Below, one piece after another: positions 7,864-16,961 of a stretch of 64,000 nt of DNA; position 1 is the stretch's first letter; each line of letters begins with the position of its first letter. The DNA is from Muribaculaceae bacterium. GTDB lineage: Bacteria > Bacteroidota > Bacteroidia > Bacteroidales > Muribaculaceae. The position numbers and the translations under genes are program-made. A model generated the notes under the pieces. That model was given only the letters and a program-made list of their open reading frames with translations, did no database searches and was not told the DNA's origin. The stretch lies in assembly GCA_023664185.1 (NCBI GenBank), contig JAMPGA010000002.1:59061-123060 (forward strand), written 5' to 3'.

Positions 7864-9444
7864 TCACTCATGGTTGTGGGGAACGGGAGGATAATCCACG
7901 GTGTAGTGCAGACCGCGGCTCTCCTTGCGCTCCTTGGCCTGGCGCATTATGAGGTAGCCGACGTTGATGATGTTGCGCAGCTCGCATATCTCGCGCGATG
8001 CCTTTGAGCATTTAAACAGTTTTTCGGTCTCCTCATACAGAATGTCGAGGCGGTTCCAGGCACGGTCGAGGCGCAGGTCGGAGCGCACTATGCCCACGTA
8101 GGTGCCCATTATCTGTCCCACTTCCTTAATGCTCTGGGTGATGAGCACCATCTCCTCGGGGTGGCGTGTGCCCGAGTCGTCCCACTCGGGGATGTCGGTG
8201 CGCAGCTCATAGTGCTTCACGGCCTCCATGGCGTGTCGGGCGGCTGCGTCGGCATAGACCACAGCTTCAATGAGCGAGTTGGATGCCAGGCGGTTGCCGC
8301 CGTGCAGACCTGTGCACGAGCACTCACCCACGGCATAGAGCCTCTTGATGCTCGACTCGGCATTGCCGTCGACCTTGATGCCGCCACAAAGATAGTGGGC
8401 CGCGGGAGCCACCGGGATATAGTCCTTGGTGATATCTATGCCCAGCGAGAGGCATTTTGCATAGATGTTGGGGAAGTGGCGCTTGGTTTCTTCAGGATCC
8501 TTGTGGGTCACATCGAGATACACGTGATCGTCGCCGTAGAGCTTCATCTCCGAGTCGATGGCACGGGCCACGATGTCGCGTGGAGCCAACGAAAGGCGCG
8601 GGTCATACTTCTGCATGAACTCCTCGCCGCGCTTGTTGCGGAGCACAGCGCCATAACCACGCATGGCCTCGGTGATCAGAAACGAGGGACGGTCGCCCGG
8701 ATGATAGAGAGCTGTGGGGTGGAACTGTATGAATTCCATATCCTTGACGGTGCCCTTGGCTCGATACACCATGGCTATGCCGTCGCCCGTGGCCACGAGC
8801 GGATTGGTGGTGGTCTGATATACGGCGCCACAGCCGCCGGTGGCCATCAGTGTGATGCGCGACAGGAAGGTGTCGACCTCGCCCGTCTCGGTGTCGAGCA
8901 CATATGCACCATAACAGGTGATGTCGGGTGTGCGTCGGGTCACTATCTTGCCCAGATGATGCTGGGTGATGATCTCAATGGCAAAATGATGCTCGTAGAC
9001 ATCGATGTTTTTGTTGGCTCTGACGGCCTTGATGAGAGAGTCCTGGATTTCAAATCCGGTATTGTCGGCGTGATGCAGAATGCGAAACTCCGAGTGTCCA
9101 CCCTCGCGATGCAGGTCGAAGGTGCCATCGGCCTTCTTGTCAAAGTCTACACCCCAGGATATCAGTTCTTTGATCTGCGCAGGGGCATTGCGCACCACCT
9201 TCTCCACAGCTTCGGGGTCGGAGAGCCAGTCGCCGGCCACCATAGTGTCGTGGATATGTTTGTCGAAGTCGTCGACCTCCAGATTTGTCACAGAGGCCAC
9301 ACCGCCCTGAGCCAGAGCGGTATTTGCTTCGTCGAGAGTAGTTTTGCAGACGAGGGCCACCGTACCGTGGCCAGCCACCTTGAGGGCAAAGCTCATACCG
9401 GCTATGCCCGACCCGATGACGAGGTAGTCATATTTCCTGATCAT
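7864..9444 (-). CDS. nadB: L-aspartate oxidase
   Basis: 526 residues, the usual length. It oxidises L-aspartate to iminoaspartate, the first step of de novo NAD synthesis, using FAD. The N-terminal dinucleotide motif is VIGSGIAGMSFAL. The succinate dehydrogenase/fumarate reductase-like core includes HREGGHS, the substrate-loop region QFHPTAL, APRDIVARAI and SNSLIEA near the C-terminal helical domain. nadA and nadC are not next to it. A -7 box lies about 30 bases upstream, inside the end of the small peptide gene, so it may have its own promoter. Confidence 0.95.
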   Translation of the reverse strand: MIRKYDYLVIGSGIAGMSFALKVAGHGTVALVCKTTLDEANTALAQGGVASVTNLEVDDFDKHIHDTMVAGDWLSDPEAVEKVVRNAPAQIKELISWGVDFDKKADGTFDLHREGGHSEFRILHHADNTGFEIQDSLIKAVRANKNIDVYEHHFAIEIITQHHLGKIVTRRTPDITCYGAYVLDTETGEVDTFLSRITLMATGGCGAVYQTTTNPLVATGDGIAMVYRAKGTVKDMEFIQFHPTALYHPGDRPSFLITEAMRGYGAVLRNKRGEEFMQKYDPRLSLAPRDIVARAIDSEMKLYGDDHVYLDVTHKDPEETKRHFPNIYAKCLSLGIDITKDYIPVAPAAHYLCGGIKVDGNAESSIKRLYAVGECSCTGLHGGNRLASNSLIEAVVYADAAARHAMEAVKHYELRTDIPEWDDSGTRHPEEMVLITQSIKEVGQIMGTYVGIVRSDLRLDRAWNRLDILYEETEKLFKCSKASREICELRNIINVGYLIMRQAKERKESRGLHYTVDYPPVPHNHE

Positions 9445-9471
9445 GGTTCAGACTGTAGATTTATCCGTCTG

Positions 9472-9479
9472 CAAAAATA
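9472..9479 (-). promoter_or_regulatory. Putative nadB promoter -7 box
   Basis: On the minus strand this reads TATTTTTG, a match to the Bacteroidetes TAnnTTTG element. The predicted start is about 20 bases before the nadB ATG. No clear -33 TTTG lies at the usual spacing, so confidence is moderate. Confidence 0.45.
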
Positions 9480-9480
9480 C

Positions 9481-9630
9481 TCAATTTTTGGGAGATTTTG
9501 CCATTTTCTCGAGTAATTCGGGTGTGAGCACGGTTCGCTTTTCGGAGAATCGCATCTTATTGAGGTCTAAAGCCCCCAAGGTCACGGCTCCCTCGATGGC
9601 AGGGCGATGTATCTTTTCAGGTTTCTTCAT
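9481..9630 (-). CDS. 49-residue peptide, possible RiPP-precursor-like
   Basis: The ATG at 9630 lies inside the end of the VKOR gene (14-base overlap), so translation is probably coupled. The peptide starts MKKPEKIHRP and continues LGALDLNKMRFSEKR, ending ELLEKMAKSPKN. The 'LdLNK..fS....L..E.L' spacing recalls leader regions of Bacteroidales double-glycine-type natural-product precursors, but it has no Gly-Gly and no Cys, so it may only be related to them or may be unrelated. The VKOR partner has a C39-like domain, the fold that normally recognises such leaders, which is the main reason to note it. Confidence 0.5.
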   Translation of the reverse strand: MKKPEKIHRPAIEGAVTLGALDLNKMRFSEKRTVLTPELLEKMAKSPKN

Positions 9631-10645
9631 CTGGAGTGGTGTTAGGGTCCGATTTGTCGATAAGGGGCATGATGGCGTTGATGCCGAGGAGCACTGCCAC
9701 ATAGGTCAGCGCAAGCACGAAAAACTCTATGGGGAGCGGGAGGATATGGCCCAACCATCCGCCGCCCAGATAGCAGAAGAAGAGCAGCCAGAGCGTGGCC
9801 TGGACACACACGCACAGGGTGCACCACTTGTGGGCCTTGAAACGCTGATACCATATGCTCCAGAAGGTGAACGGGAGGCAGAGCAGATTGCACAGTGCCA
9901 GGCAGCGTGTCCACTGTGGGAACATCAGCAGACACAGCAGCGACACAGAGAAATATGAGAATCCCACTTCGCTCCAACCGAAGAGGCCGAAGAATTTTGA
10001 GGCCTTCAGCTCCAGTACGCTGTCGCACCCTCCGGCTTCAAGCACACCACACACGGCGTCGGCCGCTTTGGTGTGGATATGCAGCGACTTGCGCACCAGT
10101 TGCCACGTGAGCCACAGGCCGCCAATATCGAGAAGCATCACCAGGGTCATGGACCATGAGCTCCACAGACCGCCGGTGATGTAAAGGTAAGCGCCCAGGA
10201 GTATCACCGAAAACAGCAATACCCATTTCTTGGCGCTGTTGAAGAAGTCTATGCGGGCGTGCAGACCGTGGTGAGGCTCGACCGATTGGTCGGAGGGATA
10301 GGCCAGAAAGGCTGTGCCGTTCCACACACGCAGAAACTCGTCGCGCGGGATGCTTTCGCCCACGCCACGGGTTAAATAGCTGACGGTGGCGGGGCTCACA
10401 CTGGTCACAATCACGAAGCCACCCTTAGTATAAGCCAGAAACGGGCAGGGCAGAGCATCGAGCTTCTGCTTGTCTGGAAGCCTGAGGCCCTCACTGTCCA
10501 CGCCATATTCCCCCAGCAGCTTCTTCAGACCGAAGAGGCTGGGGAAAGGCATCGAGTTGAACCTGCGGTCGGTGTAGCCGGAGGTGAAAGGCACCCCCAG
10601 CAGCTCGAGCCAGTGGGAGAGGATGGTATTGCCGCGCATAGCCAT
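9617..10645 (-). CDS. VKOR-family thiol oxidase with degenerate C39-like N-terminal domain
   Basis: 342 residues. Residues 1-120 resemble a C39 peptidase fold, but I see no Cys at the expected active-site helix, and the usual 'H(F/Y)V(V/I)' is GGFVIV, so peptidase activity is probably lost. Residues about 140-330 are a membrane VKOR domain with several hydrophobic helices, loop cysteines C199 and C207, and the catalytic pair C275-x-x-C278 (KWCTLC). VKOR proteins pass electrons from new protein disulfides to quinone. The thioredoxin gene directly upstream in the transcript is a natural partner, though it lacks an export signal. Confidence 0.75.
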   Translation of the reverse strand: MAMRGNTILSHWLELLGVPFTSGYTDRRFNSMPFPSLFGLKKLLGEYGVDSEGLRLPDKQKLDALPCPFLAYTKGGFVIVTSVSPATVSYLTRGVGESIPRDEFLRVWNGTAFLAYPSDQSVEPHHGLHARIDFFNSAKKWVLLFSVILLGAYLYITGGLWSSWSMTLVMLLDIGGLWLTWQLVRKSLHIHTKAADAVCGVLEAGGCDSVLELKASKFFGLFGWSEVGFSYFSVSLLCLLMFPQWTRCLALCNLLCLPFTFWSIWYQRFKAHKWCTLCVCVQATLWLLFFCYLGGGWLGHILPLPIEFFVLALTYVAVLLGINAIMPLIDKSDPNTTPDEET

Positions 10646-10661
10646 GATGGGAGAATGCCTG

Positions 10662-10955
10662 TTAGATATTCTGCTCCACTTTGCTCAGAAGCACTTCGCC
10701 ATCTATCTCGCCCGAGTGGCGCCACATCTCGCGACCGTTTTTATAGACAATAAATGTGGGGATAGACTCGGCCTTGGCCTCATCGGCAGCCTCCTGGTTC
10801 TGATCGATATCAAGCTGCACCACCTCGGCACGTCCGTCGAGGAGTTCGCGCACCTGTTCCACCACCGGCATCATACGCTGGCAGTGAGGACACCATGTGG
10901 CATAAAATTCTACCAACAGAGTGCCGGGTCTGGATATGAGTTCAGAGTATGTCAT
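10662..10955 (-). CDS. Thioredoxin-fold protein, CPHC active site
   Basis: 97 residues from the ATG at 10955; a GTG ten codons earlier is possible. The active site is WCPHCQ, more DsbA-like than the WCGPC of housekeeping thioredoxins. The cis-proline region (IPTFIVYKNG) and C-terminal helix are present. No signal peptide is visible, so it looks cytoplasmic despite the CPHC site. It lies 16 bases upstream of the VKOR gene, in the same transcript, suggesting a shared role in thiol oxidation or reduction. Confidence 0.85.
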   Translation of the reverse strand: MTYSELISRPGTLLVEFYATWCPHCQRMMPVVEQVRELLDGRAEVVQLDIDQNQEAADEAKAESIPTFIVYKNGREMWRHSGEIDGEVLLSKVEQNI

Positions 10956-11026
10956 AGTGAAAACTGTTTTATGGTTTGTCCTCACTTATAACATTCCCCG
11001 AGAGGGTATAGTTTTGAAAAAGTATT

Positions 11027-11809
11027 CTAATTTTTGTGAAGATAAGCGCTCACTGCTCCCACCAGCAGGGCGCCTCCGGCTATGTTGCCCAGGGTCGAGG
11101 GGATGAAATTGGCAACGATCGACTGCCACACCGTCACATCGGCTCCCTCCATCATGCCCAGCGGTATGAAAAACATGTTGGCAATGCAGTGTTCATAGCC
11201 CAGAGCCACGAAGGCCATCACCGGGAGCCAGCAGCCCAAAGCCTTGGCGGGGAGCGACTTGCCACTCAGAGCCAGCCACACGGCCAGACACACGCACCAG
11301 TTGGCGCCTATGGCTTTGAGAAACACCGTCCACCACGACATCGACACCTTGGCCTCGGCTATGCGCACTATGGCGGAGTGCCAGGGATCTGAGCCGGTGA
11401 GCCCACACAGATATACCAGGAAGTAGGTAAAGGCCAGCGAGCCTATCAGATTGCCCAGATAGACCAGTGTCCAGTTGCGCACCATAGTGCCGGCGCCATG
11501 ACGCCCGCGGGCCATCGAGGCTACAAGCACGGCGTTGTTGCCGGTGAAGAGCTCCGCTCCCATCGACACCACCAGGATGAGACCTATCGGGAAGGCTGCG
11601 CCGCTTAGCAGACGCTGCAGCGAGGGATTGGATGACGTGATCTCCGGAAAGCCGAAACCGAGTATCACCGACAGAATACCGCCCAAGGCTATGAATGCCC
11701 CGGCCATCGTGGCAGAGACCAGTAGACGGGGAGTGTCGGTCAAGGTAAGCTTAGCCTTGGCCTCACCGGCATTGGCGGCTGCAGCGGTAATCTCACGGGG
11801 TGACAACAT
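11027..11809 (-). CDS. Formate/nitrite transporter family channel
   Basis: 260 residues from the ATG at 11809 (MLSPREITAAAANAG). It has six hydrophobic segments and FNT signatures: GNNAVLVASMARGR in the helix-2 break and GYEHCIANMFFIPLG in the fifth helix region. FNT proteins are pentameric channels for formate, nitrite or hydrosulfide; the sequence does not decide which. The start overlaps the end of the exonuclease gene by 17 bases, so translation is probably coupled. A longer reading to an upstream start would lie entirely in the neighbouring gene and is rejected. Confidence 0.88.
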   Translation of the reverse strand: MLSPREITAAAANAGEAKAKLTLTDTPRLLVSATMAGAFIALGGILSVILGFGFPEITSSNPSLQRLLSGAAFPIGLILVVSMGAELFTGNNAVLVASMARGRHGAGTMVRNWTLVYLGNLIGSLAFTYFLVYLCGLTGSDPWHSAIVRIAEAKVSMSWWTVFLKAIGANWCVCLAVWLALSGKSLPAKALGCWLPVMAFVALGYEHCIANMFFIPLGMMEGADVTVWQSIVANFIPSTLGNIAGGALLVGAVSAYLHKN

Positions 11810-12410
11810 ATTCTGATAGCTCGGGATTGAATTCGCCTGAAATGAGACGCTTGTAAATGCGCTGGCATGCCCAGGCATCGATCGAGGCATAGACCATCTG
11901 CGAGGGGGTCAGTGTAGGGGCTTCCCAGTTGGTGAGGCGCTGGCTCTTTGAGATGCGTCCCCCAAAGATTATGGCATATATTTTCTGCAAGCTGGCGTCG
12001 GTGATACCATATTTCTTCACCATGTCCTGCAGCTCTATGAAGTTGTCGGGGGTGAAGGCCGAAATTTTGTGGAGCACGTGGAAATCGTCTTTCAGCGACA
12101 ATCCCACCTTGAGCACATCGTTGCACTCCATGAACTCTTTGAGCTCCTGGCTGAAGCCGATTTTGTTGAGACGGAACAGAAAAGAGCGGTCTTCGGTGGC
12201 CACCTGAATGAGGGAGACCTTGTTTGTCACCCCTTTGCGGAAATTGGGTTTGGTTTCTGTGTCGAATCCCACTATATCCTGCTCACGCAGGTATGCGACG
12301 GCCGGAGCCACATCCTCCAGGCGCTCCACGAGGGTTATGGCCCCGTCAAACTTCACTGTCGGCAGTGTGGCTACCCGCTCTTTGGATATCGATATTGATA
12401 CGTTGGTCAT
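11793..12410 (-). CDS. RNase D-like 3'-5' exonuclease
   Basis: 205 residues from the ATG at 12410. It is a single DEDD-type exonuclease domain: FDTETKPNF (Asp and Glu of motif I), GLSLKDDFHVLHK (motif II) and the YASIDAWACQRIY motif III with the Tyr and Asp of the DEDDy class. There is no HRDC domain, so it is shorter than E. coli RNase D; such stand-alone forms are common in Bacteroidetes. A -7 box ends about 10 bases before the ATG, implying a very short 5' leader. Confidence 0.85.
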   Translation of the reverse strand: MTNVSISISKERVATLPTVKFDGAITLVERLEDVAPAVAYLREQDIVGFDTETKPNFRKGVTNKVSLIQVATEDRSFLFRLNKIGFSQELKEFMECNDVLKVGLSLKDDFHVLHKISAFTPDNFIELQDMVKKYGITDASLQKIYAIIFGGRISKSQRLTNWEAPTLTPSQMVYASIDAWACQRIYKRLISGEFNPELSEYVVTP

Positions 12411-12419
12411 TTCAGTGTG

Positions 12420-12427
12420 CAAAGGTA
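12420..12427 (-). promoter_or_regulatory. Putative promoter -7 box for exonuclease gene
   Basis: TACCTTTG on the minus strand fits TAnnTTTG. Transcription would start about 4 bases before the ATG at 12410, giving an almost leaderless mRNA for the exonuclease-channel pair. Confidence 0.5.
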
Positions 12428-12458
12428 GTCAATTTCCGCGACATCTCCATATTGATTT

Positions 12459-13085
12459 TCAGATTGTAGTGAGTGTCGTGTCGGGGAAGTTGCGCTTCAG
12501 CCATCGCTCTATGAAGCCCAGGGTATCCTCGGCTATCACGGCGTCGTTGTCGAAATATGTATTGTAGACCACCGTATCAAGCTCTATGCCATGGGCTTTC
12601 ACGGCCTCGAGCGAGAGTAGGGTGTGGTTTATGGATCCGAGGCGCCCGTTTGTCACCAGTATCAGCGGCAAGTGGCGTGTGGCCACATAGTCGATGGCCA
12701 GAAAGGTGTCGGTGATGGGCACCATGAGTCCGCCGGCACCCTCCACGAGCACGCGGTCGTAGCGAGAGGCCAGCGTGCGGGTGGCCTCGTCGATCACGTT
12801 GAGGTCTATTTCTCGGCCGTCCAAGCGTGCTGCCAGCTGGGCTGAGGCCGGATAGCTGAAGATGACCGGGGCGGTGGTGTGATCGAGATCCTCGGGAAGC
12901 ATCCCTATGCCCATCAGGCGGCGGTGCACTTCGATGTCTTCCGAGAAGTCGCTGTTGCCGGTCTGGATGAACTTCTGCGTTATCACACTGAGCCCGTCGG
13001 CTGCCATACGGGAGGCCAATATACCTGTGGCATAGCTTTTTCCGGCATCTGTGTCGATGCCCGACACGAAATATACTTTGCTCAT
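12459..13085 (-). CDS. bioD: Dethiobiotin synthetase
   Basis: 208 residues. It forms the ureido ring of dethiobiotin from 7,8-diaminopelargonate, CO2 and ATP. The P-loop is GIDTDAGKSYATG. The second nucleotide/substrate motif VEGAGGLMVPI and the VTNGRLGSINHTLLS region follow in the normal order. The ATG overlaps the bioGC stop as ATGA. It is the last gene of the biotin operon; bioB, the final biotin synthase, is not in the window. Confidence 0.95.
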   Translation of the reverse strand: MSKVYFVSGIDTDAGKSYATGILASRMAADGLSVITQKFIQTGNSDFSEDIEVHRRLMGIGMLPEDLDHTTAPVIFSYPASAQLAARLDGREIDLNVIDEATRTLASRYDRVLVEGAGGLMVPITDTFLAIDYVATRHLPLILVTNGRLGSINHTLLSLEAVKAHGIELDTVVYNTYFDNDAVIAEDTLGFIERWLKRNFPDTTLTTI

Positions 13086-14449
13086 TTCCTTTGCAATACT
13101 ATGAATATGGGTTGATATGTGAGGGGAGCGCAGCCATCAGCGCGGAGTGGATAGTGTTTCATCAGCCTAAGGGCGCGCAGGCGGGCGCTGTCGCCACCGT
13201 CGAGGGCGTTGACGCCGGTGGAGCTGATGTGGCGAAGCACATCGAGGGGTGTGTCGAAGAGCAGTGTGCGCGTGGTCTCGATGAACCGCAGTATCTCTAT
13301 CTCCGAGGGTATCATTTTCAGTATGGTCTCGGCTGTGGGGAAGCGTGAGACCCCTCCGGTCACCTCGCGCATGGTGGCGGGGCCGAAGGTTGACAGTGCC
13401 ATGATGCCGCCGGGCCGGAGCACGCGTGCGCCCTCGCGGAGGAACTCAGGCAAGGAGTTGAACCACTGCACAGTGGAGGCTGAGAATATCATCGACACAG
13501 AGCTATCGGGGAGACTCTTTATGGCAGTCTCAGCATCGGTCTGCACCGTCGTTACCCCCTCAATGGCTCTGACCGAAGGGGTGATGTGAAGATCCCACAC
13601 GGTGAGCGACGCGGGTTTTCTGCCCACAAGTCGGGCGGTGGCATGGCCCGTTCCGGCACCTATCTCGAGAATATTCTCGCCGTGGGGGGCAGGCGGTGGG
13701 AGCATCTGCAGCAGGCAGTCGGCTATCTCGTGCTGCACCACGGCATTGTCGTCGTAGGTGGTGTCGGCTTTGCCGAAGCGTTGTCTTACAAGATCCTTGT
13801 CGGTAAACAGGCCGCTGAGCAGCGTGGTGAAGTCGGGAAGATGTGCCCCACTGATTATCTCTGTCTGCAACGCGTTTCCCTCCCAGGCTCTGAGCTGCGC
13901 AGAGGTGGGAATTATGAGGTCTGAGTCGGCCACGATGGCGTGATCCCACACAAGTTCAGAGGGTTGCCGCTCGCCGATGGCTGTGAGCTCGCGGCGCAGG
14001 GCGTCGATGTCGCGGCCGGGTGTGAGCTTGGACTCTACGTGAGCATACCGGGCGCCCCCGCCACACATGCGCATCATGAACTTACGCAGGGTAGCCTCGG
14101 AGAGCCTTTGGGCTGTGGCGTTGAAGATGGTCGGCGGGATGCCACGTTCTTCGTCGGCAGGATAGAGGGTGCTGTTCACGGCTATGCGCGCTGTGATGGG
14201 CAGATTTTTGTGGCTCAGCATAAACTGCGACGCCGATGGCACTCCATAGCTCCAAGCCACCACCGCAATTTCCTTATAGCGGCCGAGCTGTGAGATCCAG
14301 GGAGCCTCGAGATCAGTGTAGTCGTAGGCTACGGCAGTGTCATAGCCGGCGATGCTCACGTCGCTGAACAGCCGCGGCCCGGTGGCCCACCCGGCGAAGA
14401 TGAGCACAAGGCGGTCGCTCGCTTTGCGGTCTACAAACTCAAGATACAT
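13082..14449 (-). CDS. Fused pimeloyl-ACP methyl ester esterase (BioG) and malonyl-ACP methyltransferase (BioC)
   Basis: 455 residues. The N-terminal about 215 residues are a BioG-type alpha/beta hydrolase (LIFAGWATG near the start, AWSYGV nucleophile elbow). From about 235 on is a SAM methyltransferase with motif I ILEIGAGTGHA at about 260-270 and later motifs (SMIFSASTVQWF, VLRPGGIMALST). BioC methylates malonyl-ACP to open the pimelate pathway; BioG removes the methyl group when pimeloyl-ACP is complete. Fusion puts the first and last special steps in one chain. The start overlaps the bioF end by 19 bases. Confidence 0.92.
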   Translation of the reverse strand: MYLEFVDRKASDRLVLIFAGWATGPRLFSDVSIAGYDTAVAYDYTDLEAPWISQLGRYKEIAVVAWSYGVPSASQFMLSHKNLPITARIAVNSTLYPADEERGIPPTIFNATAQRLSEATLRKFMMRMCGGGARYAHVESKLTPGRDIDALRRELTAIGERQPSELVWDHAIVADSDLIIPTSAQLRAWEGNALQTEIISGAHLPDFTTLLSGLFTDKDLVRQRFGKADTTYDDNAVVQHEIADCLLQMLPPPAPHGENILEIGAGTGHATARLVGRKPASLTVWDLHITPSVRAIEGVTTVQTDAETAIKSLPDSSVSMIFSASTVQWFNSLPEFLREGARVLRPGGIMALSTFGPATMREVTGGVSRFPTAETILKMIPSEIEILRFIETTRTLLFDTPLDVLRHISSTGVNALDGGDSARLRALRLMKHYPLRADGCAPLTYQPIFIVLQRK

Positions 14450-15540
14450 TCGGCAAAACGGTTTATATCTTCAATTTTCATTGCTGCTGATAGACTTATG
14501 CGCAGTCGGTCAGTGCCGGGCGGGACGGTCGGTGTGCGTATGGGGAGCACTTTGAATCCCTGTCGCAGCAGGCGTTGCGAGAGCTCAACGGCCTTGACGG
14601 GATCGCCGGTCATGTAGGGGAGAATATGGCTGGAATATTCGAGTCCGAGGCGGCGCGAAAGGGTGTCGGACAGACGGGCAAGATGGCTGCGCTCGGTGTC
14701 CATGTCGAGCATTTTCTCCACAACAAACCGGCTCCATGCTGCCTGTATGGGTGGAAGAGCCGTGGAGAATATGAACGAACGTGAACGGTTGACAGTATAG
14801 TCGCGCAGCGTAGCCGAGGTGATGGCAAAGGCTCCCATCGAGCAGCAGGCCTTGCCGAATGTGCCGATTACGACGTCAAACTCCTCTCCGCGCCCTGTGG
14901 CCTGACACAGACCAAGTCCGCCCGGACCGAGCACACCGAAGGCATGTGCCTCATCGATATAAAGCATCACCTTGGGGTGACGTTTCTTAATGTCGAGCAT
15001 CTCCAGGAGCGGGGCGCTGTCGCCATCCATTGAGTAGACGCTCTCGGCCAGCACGAGGATGCGCTCAAAGTCGTTCTCGCGCGAGGCTATGATGCGCTCG
15101 AGGTGCCCCATGTCGTTGTGGCGGAAGCGGCTGAAAGGTGCGCGGCTCAGCGTGATGCCGTCTATGATGCTGGCATGCACCAGGCGGTCGGCCAAGATAT
15201 ATGTGTCGGGCACTGAGGCCAGAGCCGACACCATGCCGGTGTTGGCGTGATAGCCGCTGTTGAAGAGGAGCGCATCGCGGCCGTATAGACTGTCGAGCAG
15301 CGATTCCAGATGGCTGTATTCCTGCTGATTGCCGCTCAGCAGACGGGCTGCCGAAGAGCCTAAGGCTATTCCCGCGCCTCCGCTTTCCATAAACTCCTGC
15401 TGAAGCTCGGGGTGCGAGGCAAGCCCTAAATAGTCGTTTGACGACAAATCCACAATCCCCTCTGCGGTGGTTGCTGTGGGAATCTGCCTATGGTTGCCCG
15501 ACTCGCATAGACTCTTGATAGTGGTTTCGTAGACGTTCAT
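14431..15540 (-). CDS. bioF: 8-amino-7-oxononanoate synthase
   Basis: 369 residues from the ATG at 15540, whose ATGA overlaps the bioA stop. It condenses pimeloyl-ACP with L-alanine using PLP. Visible landmarks are [22 protein letters not shown], the [12 protein letters not shown] aspartate/histidine region and the PLP lysine in [11 protein letters not shown]. Length is slightly shorter than the about 384-residue E. coli enzyme. Confidence 0.95.
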   Translation of the reverse strand: MNVYETTIKSLCESGNHRQIPTATTAEGIVDLSSNDYLGLASHPELQQEFMESGGAGIALGSSAARLLSGNQQEYSHLESLLDSLYGRDALLFNSGYHANTGMVSALASVPDTYILADRLVHASIIDGITLSRAPFSRFRHNDMGHLERIIASRENDFERILVLAESVYSMDGDSAPLLEMLDIKKRHPKVMLYIDEAHAFGVLGPGGLGLCQATGRGEEFDVVIGTFGKACCSMGAFAITSATLRDYTVNRSRSFIFSTALPPIQAAWSRFVVEKMLDMDTERSHLARLSDTLSRRLGLEYSSHILPYMTGDPVKAVELSQRLLRQGFKVLPIRTPTVPPGTDRLRISLSAAMKIEDINRFAECILSL

Positions 15541-16835
15541 CTCACACACTCTATGGTCTGTCTCACCAGATAACGCAGGTCGTCGTCAGAGATAATATAA
15601 GGAGGCATTACGTAGACGTTCCTGCCGAAGGGGCGCACCCATATGCCGCGCTCCACGCAGCGTTTCTGGAACTCGCCCACATCCACAGGCTCCTCCATCT
15701 CCATCACCCCGATGGTGCCAAATACCCTCACCTCCTTCACTCCGGGCAGCGTGGCTGCGGTGGCAAATTCCTGGCGGAGAATCTCCTCGATATGGGCGGT
15801 TCTTGAGGCCATATCCTGCGACTGCAGCAGCCGGAGCGACTCTATGGCTATCGCGCAGGCCAGCGGATTGGCCATAAATGTGGGGCCATGCATCATCACT
15901 CCGGCCTCTCCGCGCGATATGGTGTCGGCCACGGCGCGAGTGGTGAGCACGGCGCTCATAGTGAGATAGCCGGCCGTGAGACCTTTGCCTATACACATTA
16001 TGTCGGGCTCCACTCCAGCATGCTCCCATGCAAACATGCGCCCCGTGCGCCAGAATCCGGTGGCAATCTCATCGAATATCAGATAGATGCCCAGCTCGTC
16101 GCACAGTGCGCGGGCTTTGCGCAGATACTCCGGATGATAAAAGCGCATGCCGCCGGCTCCCTGCACCATAGGCTCCAGTATCAGGGCGGCCAGCTCGTAG
16201 GAGTGCTGCCTCATCATGGCCTCGAGAGGCGCGAAATCGGCATCATCCCACTCCTGCCAGGGCTTAATATGCGGAGCCGGGGCAAAGTATCTCACCGGAA
16301 GCGCCGGGCCGAAGGCTCCGTGCATGCCGGTGACGGGGTCGCAGACGCTCATGGCATTCCACGTGTCGCCGTGATAGCCGCTGCGGATAGTGATGAAATT
16401 GGTCTTCCGGTGGTCGCCCGAGCGGCTCACCGAGGCCTGCACAGCCATCTTCATGGCCACCTCCACGGCCACCGAACCCGAGTCGGCATAAAAGATATTG
16501 TTCATGGAGGGGGGTGCCACCTGGAGCAGCTTCTTACCCAGCTCGACGGCCGGGTGGTGGGTGAGTCCGCCAAACATGACGTGGCTCATGCTGTCTATCT
16601 GGCGTTTGGCGGCAGCGTTGATGGCCGGATTATTGTATCCGTGAATCACACACCACCACGACGACATGCCGTCGATAAGCTCGCGGCCGTCGGCCAGCCG
16701 CAGGCGTACACCCGAAGCCGACTCTACCATATAGGTGGGCAGGGGGTTGATAGTGGAGGTATAGGGGTGCCACAGATGCTGGCGGTCAAAGCCATCGTGA
16801 AGCACTGATGATTGGTCTACTGAAGAATTTTCCAT
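15537..16835 (-). CDS. bioA: Adenosylmethionine-8-amino-7-oxononanoate aminotransferase
   Basis: 432 residues, class III aminotransferase. It converts 8-amino-7-oxononanoate to 7,8-diaminopelargonate with SAM as amino donor. HLWHPYTS near the start and [15 protein letters not shown] are typical of Bio[13 protein letters not shown] holds the PLP aspartate and [11 protein letters not shown] the PLP lysine. It is the first gene of the operon bioA-bioF-bioGC-bioD, joined by overlapping starts and stops. Confidence 0.95.
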   Translation of the reverse strand: MENSSVDQSSVLHDGFDRQHLWHPYTSTINPLPTYMVESASGVRLRLADGRELIDGMSSWWCVIHGYNNPAINAAAKRQIDSMSHVMFGGLTHHPAVELGKKLLQVAPPSMNNIFYADSGSVAVEVAMKMAVQASVSRSGDHRKTNFITIRSGYHGDTWNAMSVCDPVTGMHGAFGPALPVRYFAPAPHIKPWQEWDDADFAPLEAMMRQHSYELAALILEPMVQGAGGMRFYHPEYLRKARALCDELGIYLIFDEIATGFWRTGRMFAWEHAGVEPDIMCIGKGLTAGYLTMSAVLTTRAVADTISRGEAGVMMHGPTFMANPLACAIAIESLRLLQSQDMASRTAHIEEILRQEFATAATLPGVKEVRVFGTIGVMEMEEPVDVGEFQKRCVERGIWVRPFGRNVYVMPPYIISDDDLRYLVRQTIECVR

Positions 16836-16849
16836 GTCTTTACAGTATG

Positions 16850-16857
16850 CAAAATTA
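16850..16857 (-). promoter_or_regulatory. Putative biotin operon promoter -7 box
   Basis: TAATTTTG on the minus strand, 14 bases before the bioA ATG. It implies a leader of about 9 bases. No BirA-like operator palindrome was seen in the 126 bases between bioA and the divergent exporter gene, though a weak one could be missed. Confidence 0.5.
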
Positions 16858-16961
16858 CGAAAATCTCACGACTATTCTTCAGTATTACCCTCAGAAACCT
16901 CCGGAACAATTGATTTGACTTGGGTGTTTGATATTTAGAATTTGTTTAATAACTGTAAAAT

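Noticed and set aside
8161..9516. A long open frame on the plus strand across nadB
   Set aside because: It lies antisense to a full-length, motif-complete nadB and its translation resembles no protein; GC-rich codon use makes such shadows common here.
16836..16961. A BirA operator between bioA and the exporter
   Set aside because: No TTGT/ACAA-type dyad with suitable spacing was found by eye.
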